Below are positions 25,032 to 33,997 of a stretch of 64,000 nucleotides of DNA, piece after piece. Each line of letters begins with the position of its first letter. Positions within the stretch are counted from its first letter, which is position 1. The notes below the pieces were generated by a model, which was not told where the DNA came from, searched no databases, and saw nothing but the letters and a program-made list of their open reading frames with translations. The translations under genes and the position numbers were made by a program. The stretch spans positions 111,744 to 175,743 of the forward strand of contig NZ_FWXX01000008.1 of the NCBI RefSeq assembly GCF_900176475.1, in the 5' to 3' direction. The stretch is from Tropicibacter naphthalenivorans (lineage in GTDB: Bacteria > Pseudomonadota > Alphaproteobacteria > Rhodobacterales > Rhodobacteraceae).

Positions 25032-26731
25032 CTAGGGGTCCAGATGGGTCACCCGCCCGTTGCCCTCACGCGGGGCGCCGGGCTGGCGGACCAGCTCATA
25101 GTGCACCTCGGGGCGGCTGTCGCCCTTGTGCAGGCGGCGCAGCGCTTCGATCACCAGACCGCCCGCCACGGTGCGGCGACGGTGCAGACGCTGCGCATCG
25201 GCCCATGTGGCGACCTTGAAGCGTTCGAACCACAGCTCTTCGTCGACGATGTCCCGGGTGAGCGTCCACCGGGACGCCCCGTCCCGAATGCGGTCACGGC
25301 GCTTTTGCACCATCAGATCCAGGAACTCGGCGGCATTCTCCGGCGGGATGCGATAGGTGATGGTGGTCAGGATCGGCCCGCTTTTGTCGACCATATCGAC
25401 GCGCGGGGTGGGCGCGACCCATTCCGACAGCGGGTCCAGCCCGCTGGTGTCCGGCTCTCCGATGCGCAGGATCAGGCCCAGCCCCGCCCCCGCCGCCATC
25501 AGCGCCCCCGCCACGAACAAAGAGGTCGACGTCCCCCACCCCCCCGCGATCACGCCCCACAGCAGCGATCCCAGCGCGTTGCCGCCAAAGACAAAGGTCT
25601 GGTAAATGCCGATGCTGCGGCTGATCACCCAACGCGGAGAGGACACTTGGTTCGTCGATCCAAAGGTGACCTGCACCAGAATCCAGCACACCCCCGCAAG
25701 GGCCGAGGCCAGCAGCGACAGCGGCAAAACCGTGCTCAGGCCCAGCACCGCCGTCGCCCCGGCATAAGTGACAAAAGCCCCCGCGACATAGACCTCCAGC
25801 GGCAGGGCTTCGCGGATTTTCTGCGCGGTAAAGGCGGCCGCGACAGCCCCCGCGCCAAACGCGCCCAGCAGCAGACCAAAGGTCTGCGGGCCGCCTTGCA
25901 GCACGTCGCGCGCCACCAGGGGCAGCAGCGCCATCACCGAAATGGCCGCCACGTTGAACCAGAACGAGCGGAAGATCACCTTGAGCAGCACCGGCGACAG
26001 CGCGATATAGCGCAGCCCCGCAAGGATCGCGCTGCCAAAAGGCTCGGGCGGCAGGTCGCTGGCGGGGCGGGCGATCTGCCAGCGGCTGGCGACAAACAGA
26101 ACGCTGATGTTGCTCAGCGCGCTGATGAGAAAGGCGATGAACGCGCCAAAGCTGGCCACCAGCGCGCCGCCGGGCCAAGGCTGCGCGCGATATTGAGGTT
26201 GCCGGTGTTGATGGCAAAGGCCGCCGGCGCTTTGTCGCGGCCAAAGAACTCGAACACCATGGATTGCCAGCCGGGATAGTACAGCGCCCGCCCCGCCCCC
26301 ACCAGCAGCGTGCAGGTCAGCAACAAGGTCGGGGTCAGCGCGTCTTGGTAGGCGGCATAGGCCAGCGCCACCGAGACGATCATCAGGAACGATTGCGCCG
26401 CCAGCACCAGCTTTTTCTGGCCAATCCTGTCGGCCAGCGCGCCACCGGGCAGCGACAGCAGCATCACCGGCAAGGCCACCGTGGTCTGCACCAGCGCGAC
26501 CTGTTCGGGCGTACCGCCCAGCGAGATCATCAGCCAAGACGCCCCCACCAGTTGGATCTGCCAGCCAAAGTTGGCGGACAGCCCCGCCAGCCAATAGGTC
26601 AGGAAATTGCGGTTCTTGAGCGGCTCAAAGGCCGAAGTGGTCTGGGTCAAGGCTTGGGTCCATAGCTGCCCGCGCGAGGCATCAAGGGTGATATGGCGCG
26701 GGCCGCGCGCTTGGCCAACCCAAAAGCGCAT
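25032..26731 (-). pseudogene. MFS transporter with C-terminal monooxygenase-like domain, frameshifted as read
   Basis: Major facilitator of the enterobactin-exporter-like group (12 membrane segments) followed by a soluble ABM-like domain of about 110 residues (ILTTITYRIPPENAAEFLDL, DELWFERFKVATWADAQRL). The N-terminal half is read in one frame (LKNRNFLTYWLAGLSANFGW, GGALADRIGQKK) up to NIARSLGP, about residue 187. The rest continues in another frame as GGALVASFGAFIAF. The frame change is near 26170-26171 and equals a net loss of one base (one G, or seven bases between GGC repeats). Without the shift both halves fit one normal gene of about 560 codons, the last gene of the operon starting at 29316. 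Start ATG 26731 overlaps a palindrome. Confidence 0.8.
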
Positions 26732-26733
26732 CA

Positions 26734-26750
26734 CCTATGGCCGCCATAGG
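26734..26750. promoter_or_regulatory. Perfect 17-bp palindrome over the MFS ribosome-binding region
   Basis: CCTATGGC-C-GCCATAGG on the plus strand, between the dehydrogenase stop (26757) and the MFS start (26731). In the mRNA a seven-pair hairpin would cover the AGG that precedes ATG, so it could limit translation or bind a repressor. Confidence 0.45.
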
Positions 26751-26756
26751 CCGGGC

Positions 26757-27641
26757 CTATTTTCGGGCCGGAAAGGCGGTGCCCGCCTCGGGCGCCACGT
26801 GATCGCCGATGTCAAAGAGGTTCGCCTGCGGTCCCAGCCGGTTGGACGCCGCCTGCATCATCCCCCGCGCCAGTTGTCCGAACTGCAAAGGCACCCCGCT
26901 TTGCGTCGCCAGTTGCGTTGCAAGGTTCACGTCCTTGAGCATCAGATTCAGGTAGAAAAAGCTGTCGGGGACGCCGTCCGCCAGCGCGGGCAGCATCGCC
27001 TCGGTGGCTTTGGACCGCGCCCCGCCCGCGTTCAGCACATCGGACATGACCCCCAGGTCCAGCCCATTGCGCATCCCCAAGGCGACCCCTTCGAGCATGG
27101 CAAAGCGGTTGCAGGTGCTGATGGTGTTGTTGATCAGCTTCATCACCTGCCCCGCGCCGATCGCGCCACACAGGTAGCTGTTGGGGCTGATGCGGTCGAA
27201 AATCGGCTGAACGGCGGCGATACGGTCAGCCGCGCCGCCGATCATGATGGCGATGGTCCCGGCCTCGGCCTCCTTGGCCCCGCCGGACACCGGCGCGTCG
27301 ATCATGTGAATGCCGCGCGCGCTCAAGGTCTCGGCCATGGCGCGGGTCTCTGTCGGGTCGCCGCTGGTCTGGTCGATGACGGTCGCGCCGGGGCGCAAGG
27401 CATCGGCAAGGCCATGGTCAAACAGCGCCGCCCGCACGTTTTCCGAGCGCGGCAGGCAGAGGAAAACCACGTCGCAGGCCGCGCCCATGGCCGCAAGGTC
27501 GGGGGCCGCCGTGGCGCCTGCCTCGACCAGGTCCGCCACCGCCCGAGCGTTCAGGTCAAACACCGTCACCGGCCCGGACACCAGCAACCGCCGCGCCAGC
27601 GCGCCGCCCATGACCCCAAGGCCCACATAGCCAATCCGCAT
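26757..27641 (-). CDS. 3-Hydroxyisobutyrate dehydrogenase family oxidoreductase
   Basis: A 294-residue NAD(P)-dependent beta-hydroxyacid dehydrogenase of normal length. The N-terminal Rossmann motif is RIGYVGLGVMGGALARR, substrate-binding DQTSGDPTETRAM and SGGAKEAEAGTIAIM follow, and the catalytic lysine sits in GQVMKLINNTIST (about residue 168). It closely resembles the first 290 residues of the longer protein at 14895-16211. The gene lies six bases after the enoyl-CoA hydratase, inside the operon driven by the sigma-54 site at 29378. A likely task is oxidation of a beta-hydroxy acid released from its CoA ester. Confidence 0.88.
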   Translation of the reverse strand: MRIGYVGLGVMGGALARRLLVSGPVTVFDLNARAVADLVEAGATAAPDLAAMGAACDVVFLCLPRSENVRAALFDHGLADALRPGATVIDQTSGDPTETRAMAETLSARGIHMIDAPVSGGAKEAEAGTIAIMIGGAADRIAAVQPIFDRISPNSYLCGAIGAGQVMKLINNTISTCNRFAMLEGVALGMRNGLDLGVMSDVLNAGGARSKATEAMLPALADGVPDSFFYLNLMLKDVNLATQLATQSGVPLQFGQLARGMMQAASNRLGPQANLFDIGDHVAPEAGTAFPARK

Positions 27642-27646
27642 GGCGC

Positions 27647-28504
27647 TTACTCCTTGGCCTTGGGCATTCCGTCGGAAAAGCCCGCGCGCCGCGCCGCTGC
27701 CCCGTAGTCGGGCTTGCGCTTGTCGATCAAGGCGGACAGGCCTTCTTCGAACTCGGGGCCGGATTGCGCCAGCACCTGCGCGTAGTCCTCGTAGTCCATC
27801 ATCTCGGTCAGGCTGCTTTCAAACGACTTGAGCATGACCGTCTTGGCTAGGCCCATGACCTCCGCCGGGCCTTCGGCATATTTATGCGCCAGCGCGATGC
27901 CCACCGCGTCGACGTCCTCGTCGTCCACCACCTGCGAGACGATGCCATTGGCCAGCGCCTCCTGCGTGTCCCACGTGGTGTTCGCGTAGAAAAACGCGCG
28001 CGCCTTGGCGAGGCCGATCAGCCGCGGCAGGGTGAACAGCGTCAGGCAATCGGGCACCACCCCAAGGCGAAAGAACCCGGCCATGAACTGCGCACTGTTG
28101 CCTGCAACGATGGTATCGGCCATCAGCGCCAGCCCCATCCCGCCGCCAATCGCCACGCCGCGCACGCCGCAGACCACCGGGCGGTCCAGCGTCATCAGCT
28201 GCGGCATAAAGCTTGCGGCATGGCGAAAGCGGCGGTGCCGCTCCATCGGGGCCTTGCTTTCGGTCAGCATCCGCAGATCGCCCCCGGCGCAAAAGGTCGG
28301 CCCCTTGCCGGTCAGGTAGATGGCGCGGATCGAATAGTCGTCCTGCACTTCGCGGGTGACCTCGCGCAGGGAATAGCGGATCTCGCGGGTCAAGGAATTG
28401 CGCGCGGCTTCGTTATCAAGCCGCACGATCAGCACATTGCCTTGGCGTTCGGTTTCCAGCTGCGGGTAGTGCTTGATCTGCGGGGCGGTCTGGGGGGCGG
28501 TCAT
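27647..28504 (-). CDS. Enoyl-CoA hydratase/isomerase family protein
   Basis: A 285-residue crotonase-fold protein. ATG 28504 is supported by GAGG overlapping the stop of the upstream SDR gene; the longer frame to 28786 is the shadow of that gene. Core features: GPTFCAGGDLRML (first oxyanion loop, about residues 72-84) and GVRGVAIGGGMGLALMADTIV (second loop, about 120-140). The region after it (FMAGFFRLGVVPDCLTLFTLP) lacks the usual Glu of hydratases at the second catalytic position, so isomerase or another crotonase reaction is possible. It lies in the operon 29316-25032. Confidence 0.87.
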   Translation of the reverse strand: MTAPQTAPQIKHYPQLETERQGNVLIVRLDNEAARNSLTREIRYSLREVTREVQDDYSIRAIYLTGKGPTFCAGGDLRMLTESKAPMERHRRFRHAASFMPQLMTLDRPVVCGVRGVAIGGGMGLALMADTIVAGNSAQFMAGFFRLGVVPDCLTLFTLPRLIGLAKARAFFYANTTWDTQEALANGIVSQVVDDEDVDAVGIALAHKYAEGPAEVMGLAKTVMLKSFESSLTEMMDYEDYAQVLAQSGPEFEEGLSALIDKRKPDYGAAARRAGFSDGMPKAKE

Positions 28505-28512
28505 ATCGGGCC

Positions 28513-29316
28513 TCACTTGCCGGGAACGGAAACGATGGGGCTGGCGCGGCCCCGGTTGCGGCCACCGTCGACGACCAGATCGGCCCCGGCCACATAGGCG
28601 TCCGCGTCCGAGCACAAAAACACGCCGGCGTTGGCGATGTCGGAGGTCTTTCCAAATTCGCCCAAGGGAATGGACGAGAGTTCGGTGGCTTTGCCGCCTG
28701 CGTCTTCGTAGATGCGCTTGACGCCTTCGGTGTCGCCAATGGCCCCCGGCGCAATGGTGTTGCAGCGGATGCCGTCCGCGCCCCATTCGCCGGTCAGGGT
28801 GCGGATCAGCGACATGATCCCCGCCTTGGCCGCCCCTGCATGAGCACAGCCCGGCCAGCCCTCTAGGGCGCGGGTGGTCGAGATGGCGATGAACCGCCCG
28901 CCAAAGGCCGATGCCTTGAGCGCGGGATAGGCGGCGCGGGCGCAGTAAAAGGTGCCGTTGAGGTCAATGTCGATCACGGTTTTCCACGCGTTGGGCGACA
29001 TCTCGGCGGCGGGCACGACAAAGTTCCACGCCGCGTTGGCGATCATCACGTCAAACTGCCCGTAGGTGTCCACGGCGGCCCTAACCACCCGTTCCACGCT
29101 GTCATAATCGCGCACATCCGCCTGAACGGCGATGGCTTGCCCGCCCATGGCCTCGATTTCCGCGACCGCGCCATTCAGGCGGTCGGTATTGCGGCTGGCG
29201 AGCACCAGTTTCGCCCCCGCCGCGGCAAAAGCCTTGGCGATCCCAAAGCCGATCCCGCCGCCGCCGCCGGTGATGATCGCGACCCGTCCGGCCAGCGTGT
29301 CCTTGGTGAATGTCAT
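28513..29316 (-). CDS. SDR family oxidoreductase, 2,4-dienoyl-CoA / enoyl-CoA reductase-like
   Basis: A 267-residue short-chain dehydrogenase. The cofactor motif GGGGGIGFGIA lies at about residues 18-28, with SRNTDRL after strand 2 (NADPH preference), IANAAWNFV (NAG-like motif), and the catalytic region ISTTRALEGWPGCAHAGAAKAG. The classical YxxxK tyrosine is replaced by His/Ala (HAGAAK), as in the 2,4-dienoyl-CoA reductase branch, so an enoyl- or dienoyl-CoA reductase is more likely than an alcohol dehydrogenase. It is the first gene of an operon of four with a perfect sigma-54 promoter about 60 bases upstream. Confidence 0.87.
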   Translation of the reverse strand: MTFTKDTLAGRVAIITGGGGGIGFGIAKAFAAAGAKLVLASRNTDRLNGAVAEIEAMGGQAIAVQADVRDYDSVERVVRAAVDTYGQFDVMIANAAWNFVVPAAEMSPNAWKTVIDIDLNGTFYCARAAYPALKASAFGGRFIAISTTRALEGWPGCAHAGAAKAGIMSLIRTLTGEWGADGIRCNTIAPGAIGDTEGVKRIYEDAGGKATELSSIPLGEFGKTSDIANAGVFLCSDADAYVAGADLVVDGGRNRGRASPIVSVPGK

Positions 29317-29377
29317 GCGTCGTTTCCTTATGCCTTGGCCGCCCCGTGGCCGGGGCAGCGTGTCGGATAAGCAAAGC

Positions 29378-29392
29378 GCAAATGCCGTGCCA
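29378..29392 (-). promoter_or_regulatory. Sigma-54 promoter for the SDR-ECH-dehydrogenase-MFS operon
   Basis: Minus strand TGGCACGGCATTTGC, a full consensus match identical to the site at 19524-19538. Expected transcription start is near 29366, about 50 bases before ATG 29316. Confidence 0.83.
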
Positions 29393-29401
29393 AGCGGCGC
29401 G

Positions 29402-29953
29402 TCAGCCGTCTTTTGCCGGGTCTTTGCGAAACGCGCTGTAAAGGTTCACATAGCCCTTTTCGACGCGCTTTTTGGCGTGGGTCCGCGCGACTTCGACGTC
29501 AAGAGGGGCGAACCCCATCCCCGCCGTCAACCGCTGCATAAAGGCCGCGCGCCCGGTGATCGCCACCGCGTCGTGCAGCGCCTGCGCGGGCCAATGGGCC
29601 AGCACCGCGTCCGCGTCCGCTTGGGTCATGTCATTCGGCGTGACGGCCAGCTTGCGCACGAAATGCAGCAGCGGCTTGAGCGGCGCGTCCACCTCGGCGC
29701 TGTCGATGTCGTCCAGCGTACCGCGCGGAATGCCCCAGGCATAGGCCGCTTCGGAATGGCCGGTCAGCACGAACTGGCACCCCATGGCCCCGGCGGCAAA
29801 GGCCAGGATCAACTCACGTTCCCCCGGGGACAATGGAGAGGGGCCGTTCATCAAGGCTTGGCTCATCTCGGAAAACGGCCCGTAGGCCTCGGGGAAGCGT
29901 TTGAACACCGCCGGGGGGCCAGCATTGTCGGGCAGATCGTCGAGAAAGGGCAT
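29402..29953 (-). CDS. Carboxymuconolactone-decarboxylase / AhpD-like family protein
   Basis: A 183-residue helical protein related to AhpD-type peroxidase-related proteins. It contains LSPGERELILAFAAGAMGCQFVLTGHSEAA (about residues 44-73), the usual active-site helix pair. The place of the peroxidatic CxxC is occupied by GCQFV, with one Cys only, followed by the conserved His of GHSEAA, so classical alkyl-hydroperoxidase chemistry is doubtful. ATG 29953 is chosen; an upstream start at 29974 is possible. It lies 65 bases downstream of the hydroxyacyl-CoA dehydrogenase gene and just before the next sigma-54 promoter, so it is the probable last gene of the operon starting at 38385. Confidence 0.72.
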   Translation of the reverse strand: MPFLDDLPDNAGPPAVFKRFPEAYGPFSEMSQALMNGPSPLSPGERELILAFAAGAMGCQFVLTGHSEAAYAWGIPRGTLDDIDSAEVDAPLKPLLHFVRKLAVTPNDMTQADADAVLAHWPAQALHDAVAITGRAAFMQRLTAGMGFAPLDVEVARTHAKKRVEKGYVNLYSAFRKDPAKDG

Positions 29954-30018
29954 GGGCGAGGCCTTTGGGGTCAAATGTGTCCGCGCCGCGCACAGTTCGG
30001 CGCGGCGCTGTCGCTGTG

Positions 30019-31517
30019 CTATTCGGCGGCCTTGGCCATGCCGCCCGTCTGCGCCGCCTTGGCAACGACAGCGCGGCGCACGGGGGCATAGCCGGGCAGG
30101 CCGGTCATATCGTGCAAAGCTTTGCTGATCTCAAAGTGCTGCGCAAGCCCGCCGCTGTGCACCCGCGCCAAAGGCCCGACCGGATAGCCCAGCCCCATGC
30201 AGCAGGTCTTGTCCATGTCTTCCGCCGTGGCCAAGCCTTCGTCCAGAAAGCGCAGCGCGTCGTTGTACTTGGGGCGCACGAGGCGGTCGACGATGCGGCC
30301 CGCGAGGTCTTTGCACAGCACGGTGTCGAACCCCTGCACCTCGAAAATCGCGCGGGCGGCTTCGATGGCGGCGTCAGAGGTGTTCGGCTGGTGCACAATC
30401 TCGATCAGGGTGCTGGGGGCGTCAGAGCCGTTGCGATAGCGGGCAAAGCCCACGGCGTTGGACCCCTCTTGCCCCATATGCTCGCCGGTGTGCTGGCCAA
30501 GGCATTCGCTGCCCAGTTCCACCAGCACCGCCGTCTTGGACGCATCGGGCGCATAGCCGCCGCCAAGGTGGAGGGTCACGTCGCCGCCCGTCCCTTTCAG
30601 GTCGTCAAAGTTGGCACTGTGGCCAAGGACGGTGAACCCCGGCGCCTCGGTCGCCTTTTGCCGGGTCAACCCGGTCAGCAGCCCTTGGCCCGATTTATTC
30701 CCAAGACGTCCGGCGGCCACCATGCGGCGGCAGATCGGCGGAACGGCGGCGCGGGTGTCCAGCGTGATGGGAAAAACGCCTCGCCCAGCAGAACCTGGGT
30801 GTCGAGGCCGATCAGCTCCAGCAGCGTACAGGGCCCCATCTTGTAGCCCAGACCGACCTTGATCGCGGTGTCGATGTCCTCGGGCGTGGCAAGCCCCGCC
30901 TCGATCGCGCGCAAGACATCGTTGTTAAAGGGCACCAGCAAAGCGTTCAGGATGAACCCCGGCTTGTCCTGCGTTTCCACCGGGATCTGGCCTGCGGTTT
31001 CGGTCCAGTCCCAAGCCGCCGTGAACACCTCCTCCGAGGTGTTGATGCCGCGCGACATCTCGATCAGCTTCATCACCTGCGCGGGCAGGCAAAAGTGCAT
31101 GCCCACCACGCGGTCTTCGCGCCCACAGCCGCCAGCGATCTGGGTAATCGACAGGGTCGAAGTGTTCGACGCAAAGATCGTGTCGGGCTTGCAGATGGCG
31201 TTGAGCTTGGCAAAGAGGTCTTTCTTGACGTCGAGGTTCTCAAAGATCGCCTCGATCACCATGTCGCAATCGGCCAAGTCATTCAGGTCGCTGCTGTCCT
31301 GCATCCGCGCCAGCGCCGCGTCGCAGTCGCCTTGAGTCATGCGGCCCTTGTCGACCGAGCGGCCAAAGAACTTTTGCGCCGCAGCGCGCTGGCGGGCGAG
31401 CGCGTCCGGCGAGAGGTCAAAGCACACGGTCTGCATCCCGGCCCGCGCCGCGACCAAGGCGATGCCCGCCCCCATGGTGCCCCCTGCGCCGCAGACGCCG
31501 ATTTTGGTGATGGTCAT
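30019..31517 (-). pseudogene. 3-Hydroxyacyl-CoA dehydrogenase, two-domain type, frameshifted as read
   Basis: The two halves add up to a normal protein of about 500 residues that oxidises 3-hydroxyacyl-CoA with NAD+. The first frame holds the Rossmann domain (IGVCGAGGTMGAGIALVAARAG), FASNTSTLSI, GMHFCLPAQVMKLIE and the first helical domain (KPGFILNALLVPFNNDVLR) to GEAFFP, about residue 249. The second frame continues as ITLDTRAAVPP, then RMVAAGRLGNKSGQG and a second C-terminal domain (QGFDTVLCKDLAGRIVDRLV). The frame change sits at GGG 30769-30771 (CCC on the coding strand) and equals one lost base. The zero-frame codons there form TTTCCCA, a minus-1 slippery heptamer, so ribosomal shifting cannot be excluded, though a sequence error is simpler. 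Confidence 0.83.
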
Positions 31518-31547
31518 GATGGGTTCTCCTGTCTGGCCCTTGCGCGC

Positions 31548-32669
31548 TTAGCGCGAAGGAAAATCGTCGTTGTCCGCGCCCAAGGCCGGGGCGCTGGCGG
31601 TGGCTTTGGGATCGGCGGCGAGGGTGCGCGCCACCGGGGTCGGCAGGGCGCGCATGGTGTCACCTTGGCCGTTGCGCACACGGCGGCGGAACACGCCGCG
31701 GGCGGCGAAATGCGGATCGTCCAGAGCGTCCTGAATGGTTTGCACGATGGTGCAGCAACAGTCGGCCTGCTCGAACACGTCCGACCAATGGGCGGCGTCC
31801 TTGGCTTTGATCTTGGCGGCGATGGCGCTTTGGGTGGCCGCCGGGTCGCGGGTATCGTCGCGCAAGGCCGTCTCCAGCCCGATCGCCTCGCAAAAGCTGT
31901 CCCAGAACTTTTGCTCCAGCGGGGCGGCGGCCAAGGTGCGGCCATCGGCGGTGGTATAAAGCTGATAGCGCGGCGCGCCGCCGGTGACCAAGGCGTCGCC
32001 ATTGCCGGGCCATTGCCCCGCCGCCTACCCGTCGCCCATGGCCCAATACATAAAGGGAAAGAGGGTCTCGGCCATGGCGATATCCAGATGCGCGCCGCCC
32101 TTGCCCGCATCACGCGCCCGCAGCGCCAGCAGGATGTTCAGCAGTGCCGGATAGGTGCCCCCGGCAATATCCGCGATCAAGGCAGGCGGCAGCACGGGGG
32201 TCTGCGGGGTGCCGTGGCTCAGCGCCAGCAGCCCCGCGTCACCGATGTAATTAAGATCATGCCCCGCGCGCTGCGCCTTTGGCCCGGTTTGCCCGTAGCC
32301 TATGATTGAGCAATAGACGATGTCGGGGTTAAGCTTTTGCACGTCCGCATAGCCCAGCCCAAGACGCGCCATGACGCCGGGGCGGAACTGTTCGATCACC
32401 ACATCCGCCTCTCGCAAGAGCGGGTCAAGAAGGGCGCGCGCGGCCGGGTCTTTGAGATCCAGCGCAAGGCTCTTCTTGCCGCGATTGAGCATGGCAAAGT
32501 TGACCGCATCCGCGCCCCATCTGGGCAGGTAATGGCGCATCTCTTCGCCCTGTGGACGTTCGATCTTGATCACCTCGGCGCCGGCATCGGCCAGGAACAG
32601 CCCCGCCATGGGGCCGGGCAAAAGGGTCGAAAAATCACGGACTTTGAGCCCCTCCAGCGCGCCGCTCAT
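31548..32669 (-). pseudogene. CaiB/BaiF-type CoA-transferase (alpha-methylacyl-CoA racemase-like) with in-frame TAG
   Basis: A class III CoA-transferase family frame of 374 codons. N-terminal KVRDFSTLLPGPMAGLFLADAGAEVIKIERP (about residues 9-39), FRPGVMARLGLGY, YCSIIGYGQTGP and the catalytic-Asp region HDLNYIGDAGLLAL, ending with DNDDFPSR. The frame is interrupted at 32025-32027 by TAG (codon 215) between FPFMYWAMGDG and AGQWPGNGDALVTGGAPRY; relatives commonly have Trp here, so one G-to-A change (TGG to TAG) would explain it. Without readthrough only 214 residues are made. ATG 32669 overlaps the stop of the upstream gene (ATGA). Probable role: CoA transfer to, or racemisation of, a branched or alicyclic acyl-CoA. 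Confidence 0.82.
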
Positions 32670-33997
32670 GCGCGCTTTTCCCGAAAGGACCGCCCGATCA
32701 GCTGGCGGTGGATCTGGTTGGTGCCTTCCCAGATCTGGCCGATCTTGGCGTCGCGCATCAACCGCTCGGCGCGGTATTCCTGAATGTATCCATAGCCGCC
32801 GTGGAACTGCACATTCTCCAGCGCCATCTTCATCGCCAGATCCGTGGCGCGCATCTTGGCAATCGACGCCTCCATGCCAAAGTCCGTCTCTCCGCCGTCG
32901 ATCATATCGGCCACGTAGTCGATCCAGCGCTCGACCATCAGCAGCTCGGACGCAAGGTCCGCCAGCGTGAACTGGTTGCCCTGAAAGTCCAGCACCGCCT
33001 TGCCCGATTGCACCCGCTCATTGCCATAGGCGACCATGTCGCGGAACGCGGCGCGGGCGATGCCGCGGGCGTGCGCAGCCACCGAGGGGCGCGATTTGTT
33101 AAGCGACGCCAAGAGGATACGCAGCCCGTCACCGGGATTGCCCAAGAGGTTGGCGCGCGGCATCCGCACAGTGTCAAAGCTCATGGCGCAGGTTGCAGAG
33201 CCGTTGTGCCCCATCTTGCGCTCGGGCTTGCCAATCACGTGCCCCTCTGCGCCCTTTTCCAAAACGATGCAGGAAATCGCCTTGCGTGGATCGTCGATCC
33301 CCTTCCACTTGCCGAACAGCAGGTACAGGTCGGCGACATTGCCGTTGGAAATGAACACCTTAGAGCCGTTGATGATCACATCATCGCCGTCTTCCTCGAA
33401 CGTGGTGCGCATCCCCGTGGCGTCCGACCCGGCGTTCGGCTCGGTGATGGTCAGCGCGCCCAAGCCGCCTTCGGCGATGCGCGGCAGCAGGCGGGCGCGC
33501 TGTTCGTCAGTGCCAAAGTCGATCAGCGGCTTCATGCCGTGGTAGTTGGTGGCGTAGATGATGCCCGTGCTGGCGCAAGCCTCTGAGATGATTGTCACAA
33601 TCTCAAGGTACAGCTTGTAGGACATGGGCGCGCCGCCGAACGCTTCGGGGACGAAAATGGCGTTCAGACCCAGCGCGTTGATCGCTTCGACATTCTCCCA
33701 CGGGAATTCGTGCGTCTCGTCGATGCGTGCGGCGTTGGGGGCGATGACGGTGTCGGTCATGCGCTGCACCTGATCCAGGATCATGCGCTCTTCTTCGTTC
33801 CACGCGCGCGCGGCGATCTCCTCGAACGCGGCGCGCACGGCCCCCTCGTCAGTCATGTCGCAGGCGATGTTGTGCGGGGCGGGGCCGTCGCCGCTGCGCG
33901 ACAGGCCAACGACGCTCTGCCCCCGCGCGCCCAGCTCGGTGACAATCGCAGCGCCAATCCCCTTGGACGCGCCGGTGACGACGATTTGCTCAGCCAT
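32666..33997 (-). CDS. Chimera: SDR N-terminus joined in frame to an acyl-CoA dehydrogenase
   Basis: A 443-residue open frame. Residues 1-63 are the start of a short-chain dehydrogenase (EQIVVTGASKGIGAAIVTEL, GLSRSGDG, IACDMTDEGAV). From about residue 64 (AWNEEERMILDQVQRMTDTV) it is a nearly complete acyl-CoA dehydrogenase with FAD/substrate motifs ALTITEPNAGSDATGM, KVFISNGNVADLY and the C-terminal QFHGGYGYIQEYRAERLMRD with EGTNQIHRQLIGR. The rest of the SDR and the first residues of the dehydrogenase are missing. The junction lies in an alternating CG tract at about 33803-33813. I read this as a deletion (real or assembly) that joined two neighbouring genes. ATG 33997 overlaps the upstream stop by eight bases. 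The dehydrogenase may still fold; the SDR part cannot work. Confidence 0.8.
   Translation of the reverse strand: MAEQIVVTGASKGIGAAIVTELGARGQSVVGLSRSGDGPAPHNIACDMTDEGAVRAAFEEIAARAWNEEERMILDQVQRMTDTVIAPNAARIDETHEFPWENVEAINALGLNAIFVPEAFGGAPMSYKLYLEIVTIISEACASTGIIYATNYHGMKPLIDFGTDEQRARLLPRIAEGGLGALTITEPNAGSDATGMRTTFEEDGDDVIINGSKVFISNGNVADLYLLFGKWKGIDDPRKAISCIVLEKGAEGHVIGKPERKMGHNGSATCAMSFDTVRMPRANLLGNPGDGLRILLASLNKSRPSVAAHARGIARAAFRDMVAYGNERVQSGKAVLDFQGNQFTLADLASELLMVERWIDYVADMIDGGETDFGMEASIAKMRATDLAMKMALENVQFHGGYGYIQEYRAERLMRDAKIGQIWEGTNQIHRQLIGRSFREKRA

Noticed and set aside
26165..26180. Programmed minus-1 frameshift in the MFS gene
   Set aside because: The sequence at the change (GGC-CCG-GCG) is not a slippery heptamer; a lost base or a short deletion between GGC repeats explains it better.
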